Shown: one piece after another, positions 24,636 through 33,695 of the stretch
Numbering within the stretch: the stretch's first letter is position 1
Layout of the letters: each line of letters begins with the position of its first letter
Assembly (NCBI GenBank): GCA_965261775.1
Contig: OZ253477.1
Span: 992,001-1,056,000 of the forward strand
Reading direction: 5' to 3'
DNA: 64,000 bases
Source of the DNA: G965261775 sp965261775
Lineage (GTDB): Bacteria; Pseudomonadota; Gammaproteobacteria; Eutrophobiales; Eutrophobiaceae
Position numbers and translations under genes: made by a program
The notes under the pieces: generated by a model
What the model was told of the DNA's origin: nothing
The model's input: only the letters and a program-made list of their open reading frames with translations
The model's database searches: none

Positions 24636-26105
24636 CTATTCTTCAATCACCCATAAATCAATAAACTCATTCACCGGGGTAGCACGGAATGAAGCGACAT
24701 TACTGCATTTTTCAAGAATGATGTCTGCCTGCCTGTCGGATAACCGGGTCCTGATATTGTGTTCGAATTTTTCTTCCAGCAAGGGGATACCCTCTGAACG
24801 CCTGCGTCTATGCCCTATCGGATATTCCACTTCAATTTTTTCCGAGCAGCTACCGTCCATAAAGAAAACCTGTACTGAATTGCCAATGGAACGTTTTTCC
24901 GGGTCCAGATAATCGATACTGTACTGTTTATTCTCAACAACCTGCATTTTGTCCCGCAAGGCGTCAATACGGGGATCATTTGCGATCACATCTTCATAGT
25001 CATCTGCGGTCAGACGACCGTAAATCAGCGGAATAGCGACCATATATTGAATGCAGTGATCCCGATCGGCGGGATTATCCAGTGGCCCGGTTTTGTCAAT
25101 GATCCTGATACCGGCCTCCTGGGTCTGGATGATGACTTTATCTATTTCCACCAGCCGGTCTTTTACAGTTTCATGCAGTTCAAGAGCGGCTTCAACGGCC
25201 GTTTGAGCATGAAATTCAGCCGGAAAGGCAATTTTGAAGAGTATGTTTTCCATCACATAACAGCCAAAACTCTGCGTGAATTTGAATTCATGCCCCTTGA
25301 ACAAGACATCGTAATAACCCCAGTTTTTGGCGCTGAGCGCGGAAGGATAACCCATCTCTCCCGTCATTGCGATCAAGGCGTGACGCACGCCACGGCTACT
25401 CGCGTCACCTGCCGCCCAGGATTTACGCGAACCCGTGTTCGGGGCATGCCGATAGGTACGCAGTGCGCCTCCATCAATCCAGGCATTGGAAACCGCATTG
25501 ATGATCTGTTCCCTGGTGCCACCCAACATGCCGGTGATGACGGCAGTCGTTGCCACTTTTACCAGCAAGACATGATCCAGACCCACCCGATTAAAACTGT
25601 TTTCCAACGCAATTACGCCCTGTATTTCATGCGCCTTGATCATGGCGATGAACACATCATGGATACTGAAAGGCGTTTTTCCCTCCGCGATATTCCGGCG
25701 GCTCAGATAATCCCCCACAGCCAGAATGCCACCAAGGTTGTCCGAGGGATGTCCCCACTCCGCAGCCAGCCAGGTGTCATTGAAATCCAGCCAGCGGATC
25801 ATACAGCCGATGTTAAACGCGGCCATAACAGGATCGAGTTCATACGCAGTGCCCGGAACACGGGCGCCATTTTTCATGCCGGCCCCCGGCACGACCGGCC
25901 CCATCAATTTGGTACACGCCGGGTAGTTAAGCGCCAATAAACCGCATCCCAATGTATCCATCAAACAGTATCGTGCGGTATTCAGCGCTTCTTCACTGTC
26001 AACGGTGTAATCAGCAATATAGTCTGCAATATCGACAAACAACCGGTCGGGAGCGGGTCTTTTTGTTTCTCTGATACCAATAGACACAGGTGACTCTTTT
26101 ACCAC
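24636..26105 (-). CDS. prpD: MmgE/PrpD family protein, probable 2-methylcitrate dehydratase
   Basis: The 489-residue product belongs to MmgE/PrpD. Visible family features are YCLMDTLGCGLLAL near residue 45, MIRWLDFNDTWLAAEWGHPSDNLGGILAVGDYLSRR near 105 (the active-site aspartate-histidine region) and the C-terminal DPRIDALRDKMQVVENKQYSIDYLDPEKRSI. PrpD dehydrates 2-methylcitrate to 2-methyl-cis-aconitate. The gene lies directly behind prpB and prpC homologues (7 bases after prpC), which makes this function likely. No acnD or prpF is seen, so a PrpD-dependent form of the cycle is implied. Confidence 0.88.
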   Translation of the reverse strand: MVKESPVSIGIRETKRPAPDRLFVDIADYIADYTVDSEEALNTARYCLMDTLGCGLLALNYPACTKLMGPVVPGAGMKNGARVPGTAYELDPVMAAFNIGCMIRWLDFNDTWLAAEWGHPSDNLGGILAVGDYLSRRNIAEGKTPFSIHDVFIAMIKAHEIQGVIALENSFNRVGLDHVLLVKVATTAVITGMLGGTREQIINAVSNAWIDGGALRTYRHAPNTGSRKSWAAGDASSRGVRHALIAMTGEMGYPSALSAKNWGYYDVLFKGHEFKFTQSFGCYVMENILFKIAFPAEFHAQTAVEAALELHETVKDRLVEIDKVIIQTQEAGIRIIDKTGPLDNPADRDHCIQYMVAIPLIYGRLTADDYEDVIANDPRIDALRDKMQVVENKQYSIDYLDPEKRSIGNSVQVFFMDGSCSEKIEVEYPIGHRRRRSEGIPLLEEKFEHNIRTRLSDRQADIILEKCSNVASFRATPVNEFIDLWVIEE

Positions 26106-26112
26106 GTCCCGC

Positions 26113-27240
26113 TTACCTGCGTTGACTGACGGGTGTAAATTTCAGATTTTCCGGGCCGGTATAATTGGCAGTCGGCCGAATAATTTTCCCGTCTTCACGC
26201 TGCTCTATAACGTGCGCGGCCCAACCCGATGTACGGGAGATTACAAACAACGGCGTGAACATTGCCGTGGGAACATTCATAAGCGAATAGGAAACGGCGG
26301 AGAACCAGTCCAGATTCGGGAACATCTTTTTTTCGTTCCACATCACTTTTTCGATGCGCTCGGCTATCTTGAACATCCTGGTATTTTTCGCTTTTGTCGC
26401 CAGGCGCTTTGCAACGGATTTAATGACCTTGTTACGCGGATCGCTTCTTGTATAAACAGGGTGTCCAAAACCAATGACGATCTCCTTGCGCGACAGACGC
26501 TCGCGAATATCTGCCTCAGCATGGTCCGGGTCTGAATAGCGCTGTTGAATGTCAAAGGCAACCTCATTGGCACCGCCGTGTTTGGGCCCACGCAGGGCGC
26601 CTATGGCACCGGTGATGGCAGAGAAAATATCAGAGCCGGTGCCAGCGATGACGCGAGCGGTAAAAGTTGATGCGTTGTACTCATGCTCGGCATATAAAAT
26701 CAACGAGGTGTGCATGGCCCGCACCCACTCCGCCGACGGTTTTTTACCATGCAATAAATGCAGAAAATGACCGCCGATGGAATCATCCTCTGTTTCAACT
26801 TCAATATATTTTCCATTAACGGCATAGTGATACCAGTAAAGTAATATGGAACCAAAAGAGGCCATTAAACGGTCGGCAATGTCTCTGGCACCCGCCGTAT
26901 TATGGTCTTCCTTTTCCGGCATAACGGCACCTAGTGCCGAACATCCCGTTCTTAATACATCCATTGGATGCGTTGCCGGTGGAAGTTGCTCCAAAACGGT
27001 CCTGACCGCCTCGGGCAATCCGCGCAGGGCACGTAACCTGGTTTTGTAGGCACGCAGTTCCGATACAGTGGGTAATTTCCCGTGTACCAGCAAGTAGGCG
27101 ATTTCTTCAAACTCACAGACTTCCGCGATATCCAGTATATCGTAGCCCCGGTAATGCAGATCGTTACCTGTTCTTCCAACAGTGCACAACGCGGTATTGC
27201 CCGCCACTGTACCACTCAATGCAACTTTCGATTTAGCCAC
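26113..27240 (-). CDS. prpC: 2-Methylcitrate synthase
   Basis: This 375-residue protein is a short type I-like citrate synthase of the kind that includes PrpC. It condenses propionyl-CoA with oxaloacetate. Family features are LHYRGYDILDIAEVCEFEEIAYLLVHGKLPT near residue 28, the catalytic histidine in LILYAEHEYNASTFTARV near 185, GALRGPKHGGANE near 222 and IVIGFGHPVYTRSDPRNKV near 260. Position between prpB and prpD genes favours methylcitrate synthase over housekeeping citrate synthase, which is longer. Confidence 0.9.
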   Translation of the reverse strand: MAKSKVALSGTVAGNTALCTVGRTGNDLHYRGYDILDIAEVCEFEEIAYLLVHGKLPTVSELRAYKTRLRALRGLPEAVRTVLEQLPPATHPMDVLRTGCSALGAVMPEKEDHNTAGARDIADRLMASFGSILLYWYHYAVNGKYIEVETEDDSIGGHFLHLLHGKKPSAEWVRAMHTSLILYAEHEYNASTFTARVIAGTGSDIFSAITGAIGALRGPKHGGANEVAFDIQQRYSDPDHAEADIRERLSRKEIVIGFGHPVYTRSDPRNKVIKSVAKRLATKAKNTRMFKIAERIEKVMWNEKKMFPNLDWFSAVSYSLMNVPTAMFTPLFVISRTSGWAAHVIEQREDGKIIRPTANYTGPENLKFTPVSQRR

Positions 27241-27263
27241 TATTTTTTAGCTCTCCAGTTTTT

Positions 27264-28187
27264 TTACGTAAATAATTCATCCAGTTTCTTTTCATATTTG
27301 TGATAGCCTAAATAGTCATAGAGGTCCTCCCTGCTCTGCATGATATCCACTACGTTTTTTTGCGTACCTTCATGGCGCAACACTGAATATACCCTCAAGG
27401 CGGCGGCGTTCATTGCCCGAAACGCCGACAACGGATAAAGAATCAGCCCGATATCGACCGCGGCCAGCTCTTTTACCGTAAAAAGTGGCGTAGAACCAAA
27501 TTCGGTGATATTGGCCAATACCGGCACGTTTACAGCGTCCGAGAATTTTTGATACATATGCAGTTCCGTAACAGCCTCGGGGAAAATCATTTCGGCGCCG
27601 GCTTCGACATAGGCACAGGCACGCTCAACAGCCGCGTCCAGACCTTCCACAGCCAGCGCGTCGGTTCTTGCCATAACGACAAACCGGGGATCTGTTTTTG
27701 CGTCTACCGCAGACTTGATCCGGTCGACCATTTCTGCTTTCGACACGATGGCCTTGTTGGGTCGATGCCCACAACGTTTTTGCTGTACCTGATCTTCAAT
27801 ATGCACGGCCGCAATACCCGCCCTGATCATCGCCCGGACAGTACGCGCAATATTGAAGGTACCCCCCCAACCCGTATCAATATCTACCAGAACAGGTAAA
27901 TCGCTTGCGTCAGTAATGCGGCGCACATCAATTAAAACGTCTTCCGGCGTGGTGATCCCCAAATCAGGAAGCCCGCATGAACCAGCCGCCACTCCCCCAC
28001 CGGAGATATACAAGGCGCGAAAACCGACAGCCTCCGCCAAACGCGCATGATAGGCGTTAATGGCACCAACCACCTGCAAAGGCTTTTCGTCTTCAAGGGC
28101 CAGCCATAAACGCGCCCCCGCGCTCAATCGCACTCCACCACTCATAGACAACGCACCCGACAGGATTTCATGAAATCTTGAATTCAA
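27264..28187 (-). CDS. prpB: 2-Methylisocitrate lyase
   Basis: PrpB splits 2-methylisocitrate into pyruvate and succinate. The 307-residue frame contains the lyase-superfamily loop QKRCGHRPNKAIVSK, with the catalytic cysteine near residue 137. The Mg-binding region LPVLVDIDTGWGG lies near 95, and FVVMARTDALAVEGLDAAVERA near 172. The start used here overlaps amnA by 20 bases; an internal ATG at 28145 (MSGGVRLSAGARLW) is an equally good start. It opens the prpB-prpC-prpD module, directly behind the 2-aminophenol dioxygenase genes. Confidence 0.92.
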   Translation of the reverse strand: MNSRFHEILSGALSMSGGVRLSAGARLWLALEDEKPLQVVGAINAYHARLAEAVGFRALYISGGGVAAGSCGLPDLGITTPEDVLIDVRRITDASDLPVLVDIDTGWGGTFNIARTVRAMIRAGIAAVHIEDQVQQKRCGHRPNKAIVSKAEMVDRIKSAVDAKTDPRFVVMARTDALAVEGLDAAVERACAYVEAGAEMIFPEAVTELHMYQKFSDAVNVPVLANITEFGSTPLFTVKELAAVDIGLILYPLSAFRAMNAAALRVYSVLRHEGTQKNVVDIMQSREDLYDYLGYHKYEKKLDELFT

Positions 28188-28983
28188 TCACAGCGGCGCC
28201 ACTGCCGTATATCGGCCCATAGGCATGGATTTTCGCACCTGCATAATGGTCACCAAGAGCGCCTAGCAGGAAAGCCAGTTGTTTAAATCCCATGTCAGCC
28301 CTGGCTTCAGCCGCAAATGTTGAACAGTTTTGCGATAATAAATCCGGGTTGCCCTCCTCAATCAATCGCAGGATATTTTTATTCCATGCGTCTTCTGCAT
28401 CGGAAACAATTTTGTCTTCCTGAATATTGATCGTATGCCGGTAAAATGATCCTGACAGCCCCCCAATGCCAACGACCGCAATCTTTCGCTTTAATTTCCC
28501 GGCCTGCCCGGCACAAACCTGGCCGAGCGTGAGTGTCGTATCCCAATCATGGTAGACATTGTTTGAACCGATCAATAGAGGCAGTTTATTGTCGGGATTT
28601 AAAAATTTCGCGGCGACAATCGTTCCCGTATCAACAGGAAACTGATCATAATCCACGCCTTTGGATTTAATCCCCCGCTCTATCGTACCCTGGATGACGG
28701 CGTGCACATATTCCTTATCAATACGAATATCGTAGGGTAATTCACCAAATTCATGCCAGTTATGATCAACGTGTAAACCCCGAATATGTGGACGCGCCTG
28801 CCAGAGCTGGTCCAGTACCGCCATCCACTGGTTGGAGTACATGACAATCGTGTCAGGATTGGACTTGATGAGTGCCACTCCTGCCATGTCCATGGCATCG
28901 GCCAAGCGACCCCATGGCGGGTTGTCACGCTGTAAAAAAGGTAATGGTGAACCTGGAACAAGAAAAGCCGAAACAATAGTCAT
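28168..28983 (-). CDS. amnA: 2-Aminophenol 1,6-dioxygenase, alpha (non-catalytic) subunit
   Basis: This 271-residue protein is a LigB-fold (PCA-dioxygenase class III) subunit whose length equals AmnA of Pseudomonas sp. AP-3. It resembles the beta subunit in fold but lacks the metal ligands: the N-terminus reads SAFLVPGSPLPF without the histidines of the partner. It contains LHVDHNWHEFGELPYDIRIDKEY and VVGIGGLSGSFYRHTINIQEDKI. In the AmnAB enzyme the alpha subunit completes the (alpha-beta)2 assembly that cleaves 2-aminophenol between C1 and C6. It lies 40 bases after amnB. Confidence 0.87.
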   Translation of the reverse strand: MTIVSAFLVPGSPLPFLQRDNPPWGRLADAMDMAGVALIKSNPDTIVMYSNQWMAVLDQLWQARPHIRGLHVDHNWHEFGELPYDIRIDKEYVHAVIQGTIERGIKSKGVDYDQFPVDTGTIVAAKFLNPDNKLPLLIGSNNVYHDWDTTLTLGQVCAGQAGKLKRKIAVVGIGGLSGSFYRHTINIQEDKIVSDAEDAWNKNILRLIEEGNPDLLSQNCSTFAAEARADMGFKQLAFLLGALGDHYAGAKIHAYGPIYGSGAAVIEFKIS

Positions 28984-29023
28984 AAGTTATTTCTCCCTCC
29001 CCCTCTCTAAAAATCATATAAAA

Positions 29024-29941
29024 TCAGGCGATTCCTGCGTGTCTGTCCACGGTTTTTGATTTAATCAAATTCCATTCCATGACGGCATTTCCAGTACCGA
29101 TAACAGTACCGTAACCATGCAAATCCGCCGGGATTTCGGGATAATCCATACCGGCAAACATCCAGGTGAATCCACCGGACTTGATTTCAGCAAAGGCCTC
29201 TTCAATAAATTGTGGTAACAGTGCAAAGGTTTCAGTGGTCTTGCCCTGGCGCAGTAGCTCAATGATACGCATGTCCCAAAGATAGCCTTCGTAGTTCTGA
29301 GGGTGTTCCTGAGTCATGTCTTCGGGCGGTACGGGTTCTTCATGGAAGTGATGGTGGCACAAGGTATTGGATGCCAATAACACCGCACGTTTTCCAGAGG
29401 CCTCCACTGCCCTGCGTGTCGCCTTGCCAAGGATATCCATTTCCTCCAAACCTTCATCCAATGTCAAATAATAGGGTGAATTATTGGCTGACAGACCCAC
29501 TACGGGAATATCCCATTGCGGGCGAATCATATGCAAGGTGGTGATAGTGCCGTAATCAACACGAAAATTTGGATTACGCATCATCTTTGCCGTCAATCCC
29601 ATCGCCTCGGCTTCCTGACAGCAGGCTTCCGCTAAAGCGACATCCACTTCCAATTCAAACTGATAACGAAACAGATTGGGAAAGATGGGGTCGACCGATT
29701 TGCCGCTCAAATGCTTTACCCCCAAAAAATGATGCCCCTGTTCCGTGATCCAGTGTGGCGAATGCACCAACAATACATCGGGTTTCAGTTCTTCAATGCT
29801 TTTTCTGGCGCGTTCGTAGGCCCAACGCAATTGTTCCCACCCACCCTTTGAGCGGGGTTCATTTTGCGGCGGATTTTCACCATAGACCAGGTGTGGTGGG
29901 TGAGGAGCCAAAAACCCTGCAATAATTTCGCCTTTTTGCAT
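29024..29941 (-). CDS. amnB: 2-Aminophenol 1,6-dioxygenase, beta (catalytic) subunit
   Basis: The 305 residues match AmnB in length and features. The Fe(II) ligands expected in this family are visible as His14 in GFLAPHPPH and His63 in LLVHSPHWI; the glutamate ligand should lie in the C-terminal third, near the FIEEAFAEIKSGGF segment. NTLCHHHFHEEPVPPEDMT near residue 192 supplies the conserved acid-base histidine. The enzyme converts 2-aminophenol to 2-aminomuconate 6-semialdehyde. The adjacent deaminase gene of the AmnD type strengthens this over a generic LigB or protocatechuate 4,5-dioxygenase. Related substrates such as substituted catechols cannot be excluded. Confidence 0.88.
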   Translation of the reverse strand: MQKGEIIAGFLAPHPPHLVYGENPPQNEPRSKGGWEQLRWAYERARKSIEELKPDVLLVHSPHWITEQGHHFLGVKHLSGKSVDPIFPNLFRYQFELEVDVALAEACCQEAEAMGLTAKMMRNPNFRVDYGTITTLHMIRPQWDIPVVGLSANNSPYYLTLDEGLEEMDILGKATRRAVEASGKRAVLLASNTLCHHHFHEEPVPPEDMTQEHPQNYEGYLWDMRIIELLRQGKTTETFALLPQFIEEAFAEIKSGGFTWMFAGMDYPEIPADLHGYGTVIGTGNAVMEWNLIKSKTVDRHAGIA

Positions 29942-29944
29942 ACC

Positions 29945-30376
29945 TTAATCCCTCCTCTCTTCGGGTCTATAAGCAATCGCTTTTATCTCTATCAATAAAA
30001 GCGGGTGTGGTAGCTGATGTACGGCAACGGTGGTTCGTGCCGGTCCATCGCGATCAAAAAATTCGGCATATACTGCATTATATCCTGCAAAATCATTCAT
30101 ATTGACCAGAAAACAGGTTATCTCGACAATATCCTCAAGTCCGGCACCAACGCTGGACAGGATATCCCGAATATTTTCGATAACGGCCCGCGTCTGTTGT
30201 TTAATGTCCAGTGTCGTTGTCCCCATTGCATCCACTTCGGCCCCGGCAAAACTGTTGTCGGGACGGCGGGAGCTCGTGCCGGAAATAAATAAAAAATCAC
30301 CCGCGCATTTAATATGCGGGTAGGCACCGCGGGGGATGGCCTTGTTTTTCAGTACCTTGCTTTCAACAGATGGCAT
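29945..30376 (-). CDS. amnD: 2-Aminomuconate deaminase (RidA/YjgF fold)
   Basis: The start at 30376 (MPSVESKVLKNKAIPRGAYP) follows a strong GGGGGAAATT site, giving 143 residues. The pattern FISGTSSRRPDNSFAGAEVD near residue 30, with VNMNDFAGYNAVYAEFFDRDGPARTTVAVHQLPHPLLLIEIKA, is that of AmnD/NbzD/CnbH deaminases rather than general RidA proteins. These enzymes release ammonia from 2-aminomuconate to give 4-oxalocrotonate. It precedes amnB by three bases and follows ppsA by 23. The 2-aminomuconic semialdehyde dehydrogenase of the pathway is not adjacent; the DmpC homologue upstream may serve. Confidence 0.88.
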   Translation of the reverse strand: MPSVESKVLKNKAIPRGAYPHIKCAGDFLFISGTSSRRPDNSFAGAEVDAMGTTTLDIKQQTRAVIENIRDILSSVGAGLEDIVEITCFLVNMNDFAGYNAVYAEFFDRDGPARTTVAVHQLPHPLLLIEIKAIAYRPEERRD

Positions 30377-30399
30377 CAATTTCCCCCGCAATCAAATTT

Positions 30400-32802
30400 T
30401 CATATCGATTGGACATTTTCGGTTTCAATCCCTGCCATATACAACCAGATATCAATGACTTTGTCAGGGTTCAGAGAAATACTTTCAATCCCCTCTTCCA
30501 TCAACCACTTGGCAAAATCCGGGTGGTCAGAAGGACCCTGGCCACAAATTCCCACATATTTCCCCGCTTTTCTACAGGCTTGAATAGCGCGGCTCAACAT
30601 AAATTTCACTGACTCGTCTCTTTCATCAAACAGATCGGACACCAGAGCCGAATCTCTATCCAATGCCAGTGTCAACTGTGTCATATCATTGGAACCGATG
30701 GAAAAGCCATCAAAATATTCAAGAAATTTTTCCGCCAGAATTGCATTACTGGGCACCTCACACATCATGATAATTTTCAGTTCATATTTGCCACGCTGCA
30801 ATCCATATCGTTCCAGCAAATTGACGACCCTGTCCGCCTGACCCAGCGTTCGAACGAAAGGAACCATGATCCAGATATTGCATAGTCCCATTTCTTCCCG
30901 CACATAACGAATTGCCCGACACTCCAATTCAAAACAGGGCTCAAATTCGGCGGACAGATAACGTGAGGTCCCGCGATAGCCAATCATGGGATTCTCTTCT
31001 CGGGGTTCATAACGTTCACCACCAATCAGATTGGCGTATTCGTTGGACTTGAAATCGGACAAACGTACGATCACCGGATCAGGCGCAAAGGCCGCTCCGA
31101 TGGTAGCTACCCCTTCGGCAACGTTTTTGACATAATAATCAATCGGATCACCATACGGTTTAATCCGTTCATCTATCCGTTTTTTTATCCCGGTATCCTG
31201 ATCTTTGTAATCCAGCAGGGCACGTGGATGCACCTCGATCTTGTTACTGATAATAAATTCCAGTCTTGCCAGTCCGACCCCGGCATTGGGAATGGCGGCG
31301 AATGACATGGCTTTGTCCGGATTACCGACATTCATCATGATCTTTAACGGGGCGGGCGGCAGCTTGTTGAATTCCGTACGATTCACTTGGAAGTCCAGCA
31401 GTCCCTGATAAATATTGCCGTTTTGCCCTTCCGAACACACTACCGTAACCGCTTCGCCATTCGGAATTGCCGTTGTGGCGTCACCGCAACCAACAACGGC
31501 GGGAACGCCAAGTTCACGTGCGATAATTGCCGCGTGACAGGTGCGACCGCCCCGGTCCGTCACGATTGCGGCGGCGCGTTTCATGACCGGTTCCCAGTCT
31601 GGATCCGTCATCTCGGTCACCAGGACCTCTCCTTCCTGCAGCCTGTCCATGTCCGCCGGTTTTTTGATTATTTTGGCTTTTCCGGCGCCTATTTTCTGGC
31701 CTATCGCAGCACCTCGAGTCAATACACGGCCCTTTTCATTTAATTGATAACGTTCAATGACACTGGTTTTTTTTCTGTTTTGTACGGTTTCCGGCCGTGC
31801 CTGCAGAATGTAGATGTTTTTGTCTTCTCCATCCAGTGCCCATTCAATATCCATCGGCTGACCGTAATGTTTTTCGATGATCATGGCCTGTCGCGCCAAA
31901 TCTTCCAGTTGATCGTCCGCCAGACAAAATACGGATAACTCGCGTTCGGAAACATCAACCATTTTCACCGACATCTCCGCCTCGGGATCATCGTTATACA
32001 CCATCTTGATCGCCTTGTTGCCCGGGTGCCGGCTTAACACCGCCGGTCTGCCCTCTATCAGGGCCCGTTTATAAACATAGAATTCGTCGGGATTGACAAT
32101 GCCCTGGACAACGGTTTCCCCCAGTCCATAACTGCCGGTAATGAATACGACATCGTTAAAACCGGACTCGGTATCCAGCGTAAACATCACGCCGCTCACG
32201 CCGATATCACTGCGCACCATACGTTGCAGGCCAACCGACAAGGCAACGTCTTCATGTGCAAAATTATTGTGTGCCCGATAGGCGATAGCGCGGTCGTTAT
32301 ACAAAGAAGCAAACACCGCTTTTACCCGGTTTAAAACATTCTCTGTCCCACGAACGTTGAGATAAGTTTCCTGTTGCCCGGCAAACGACGCATCGGGCAG
32401 ATCTTCCGCCGTTGCCGATGAACGCACTGATATGGAAATGTCCCTGTCCGCACACATAGATCGGTAGGCATCGACTATGGCTTCTTCAAACTCTTCCTGA
32501 AAGGGCGCGTCCATTATCCAGCCTCTTATTTCCGTCCCGGCACCGGTGAGCTGGCTGACATTACTGACATCAAGGTTTTCCAACCGATTTTGGATTTTCT
32601 CTCTGAGCCGGTTGTGTTCAAGAAAACTCCAAAACGCCTGCGCCGTCGTCGCATAACCGTCAAGCACCCTGACTCCCGCTTTTGCGAGCTTGCGTATCAT
32701 TTCCCCCAAAGAGGCATTTTTTCCGCCAACCCGCCCGATATCACTCATATCAAGTTTGTGCAACGGGATGATGCTCTGGTGAGTGTTTTCCGCTTTATTC
32801 AT
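30400..32802 (-). CDS. ppsA: Phosphoenolpyruvate synthase
   Basis: PpsA converts pyruvate, ATP and water to PEP, AMP and phosphate. At 800 residues it has the usual length and domain order. The N-terminal ATP-grasp part begins DIGRVGGKNASLGEMIRKLAKAGV and contains SVRSSATAEDLPDASFAGQQETYLNV near 130. The swivelling phosphohistidine domain is GGRTCHAAIIARELGVPAVVG (His near 424). The PEP-binding TIM barrel ends CGQGPSDHPDFAKWLMEEGIESISLNPD near 765. It overlaps its regulator gene by four bases. Inside an aromatic operon it would recycle pyruvate from meta-cleavage into gluconeogenesis. Confidence 0.95.
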   Translation of the reverse strand: MNKAENTHQSIIPLHKLDMSDIGRVGGKNASLGEMIRKLAKAGVRVLDGYATTAQAFWSFLEHNRLREKIQNRLENLDVSNVSQLTGAGTEIRGWIMDAPFQEEFEEAIVDAYRSMCADRDISISVRSSATAEDLPDASFAGQQETYLNVRGTENVLNRVKAVFASLYNDRAIAYRAHNNFAHEDVALSVGLQRMVRSDIGVSGVMFTLDTESGFNDVVFITGSYGLGETVVQGIVNPDEFYVYKRALIEGRPAVLSRHPGNKAIKMVYNDDPEAEMSVKMVDVSERELSVFCLADDQLEDLARQAMIIEKHYGQPMDIEWALDGEDKNIYILQARPETVQNRKKTSVIERYQLNEKGRVLTRGAAIGQKIGAGKAKIIKKPADMDRLQEGEVLVTEMTDPDWEPVMKRAAAIVTDRGGRTCHAAIIARELGVPAVVGCGDATTAIPNGEAVTVVCSEGQNGNIYQGLLDFQVNRTEFNKLPPAPLKIMMNVGNPDKAMSFAAIPNAGVGLARLEFIISNKIEVHPRALLDYKDQDTGIKKRIDERIKPYGDPIDYYVKNVAEGVATIGAAFAPDPVIVRLSDFKSNEYANLIGGERYEPREENPMIGYRGTSRYLSAEFEPCFELECRAIRYVREEMGLCNIWIMVPFVRTLGQADRVVNLLERYGLQRGKYELKIIMMCEVPSNAILAEKFLEYFDGFSIGSNDMTQLTLALDRDSALVSDLFDERDESVKFMLSRAIQACRKAGKYVGICGQGPSDHPDFAKWLMEEGIESISLNPDKVIDIWLYMAGIETENVQSI

Positions 32803-33683
32803 ATATAACTGCCTGTCTGGAAAATATCCGCCCTGCCGTTTATCTCTGAAACCCGCTTCTTTTTCAACAACTTTTTTTCTTTCACGATACTGACGGCGAT
32901 TTCTTCAATGGACATCGACGTTGATTCAACTATAAACAGCTTCTCATTCCGTAAAATCTGCTCGGCTTGCATAGTTTCCTCTCGACATTTTGCCAGCGAG
33001 GCATATTTGGATTTTGGCCGGCGGCGTTCGCGGATTGCGCTCAGTTGCTCGGCCTTGATGGTCAAGCCGATTAATTTTTCCCGATACGGCGAAAGAAAAT
33101 CGGGCAGGAGATCATCATCAAGATCATCACTGGTCAAGGGATAATTGGCGGCCTTGATTGAAAAATTCATGGCTAGATATAAACAGGTGGGGGTTTTCCC
33201 GCAACGCGAAACGCCGATCAGGATGACATCGGCGTCTTGCAACTGATTTGTTTTAATGCCGTCGTCGTTGTTAAGCATAAATTCTATGGCATCAATCCTC
33301 TGTTTATATTCCGGATCGGAATATTCTTCGTGCGACTTGCCCATGGTATGTGAAGATTGTATTTCCAGACTGGTTTCCAGCGGTTTAATGAACGTGTCAA
33401 ACAAACTGATGACACAGGCATTGGTAGATGAGATGAACTGTTGCAAATCATCATCCACCAATGTACTGAAAACCAGAGGCTCCTTGCCCGTGATAATCGC
33501 ATTCTGCTGTATTTCGCCGGCCACCAGTTGCGCCTCGCTCTCCGAGTTCACGAACGGAAATGATCTGTGCTCGAATTCAACGCCGTCAAACTGGGACAAT
33601 AAACTCAAACCGATTGATTCCGCAGTCTTTCCGGTTCGGTCCGAGACATAAAACACCGAGCGTTTATTTGCTGCCATATTCAT
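32799..33683 (-). CDS. ppsR: PEP synthase regulatory kinase/phosphorylase (DUF299)
   Basis: PpsR reversibly phosphorylates PEP synthase. The start is set at 33683 (MNMAANKRSVFYVSDRTGKTAESIG), giving 294 residues; a GTG 12 bases upstream is also possible. The N-terminal VFYVSDRTGKTAESIGLSLLSQF and the P-loop-like GVSRCGKTPTCLYLAMNFSIKAANYPL near residue 155 define the family. Other members usually read GVSRTSKTPT, so the RC pair is a minor variation. The stop overlaps ppsA, so kinase and target are produced together. It follows dmpD by 12 bases, placing the pair inside the catabolic transcript. Confidence 0.92.
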   Translation of the reverse strand: MNMAANKRSVFYVSDRTGKTAESIGLSLLSQFDGVEFEHRSFPFVNSESEAQLVAGEIQQNAIITGKEPLVFSTLVDDDLQQFISSTNACVISLFDTFIKPLETSLEIQSSHTMGKSHEEYSDPEYKQRIDAIEFMLNNDDGIKTNQLQDADVILIGVSRCGKTPTCLYLAMNFSIKAANYPLTSDDLDDDLLPDFLSPYREKLIGLTIKAEQLSAIRERRRPKSKYASLAKCREETMQAEQILRNEKLFIVESTSMSIEEIAVSIVKEKKLLKKKRVSEINGRADIFQTGSYI

Positions 33684-33695
33684 TGCCACACACAA

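Noticed and set aside
28168..29941. Protocatechuate 4,5-dioxygenase or MEMO-like proteins
   Set aside because: Subunit lengths of 271 and 305 residues, loss of metal ligands in the first, and the adjacent AmnD-type deaminase fit 2-aminophenol 1,6-dioxygenase better. LigA is much shorter.
29945..30376. General RidA enamine/imine deaminase
   Set aside because: The GTSSRRPDN and HQLPHP segments and the neighbouring amnBA genes point to the specialised 2-aminomuconate deaminase.
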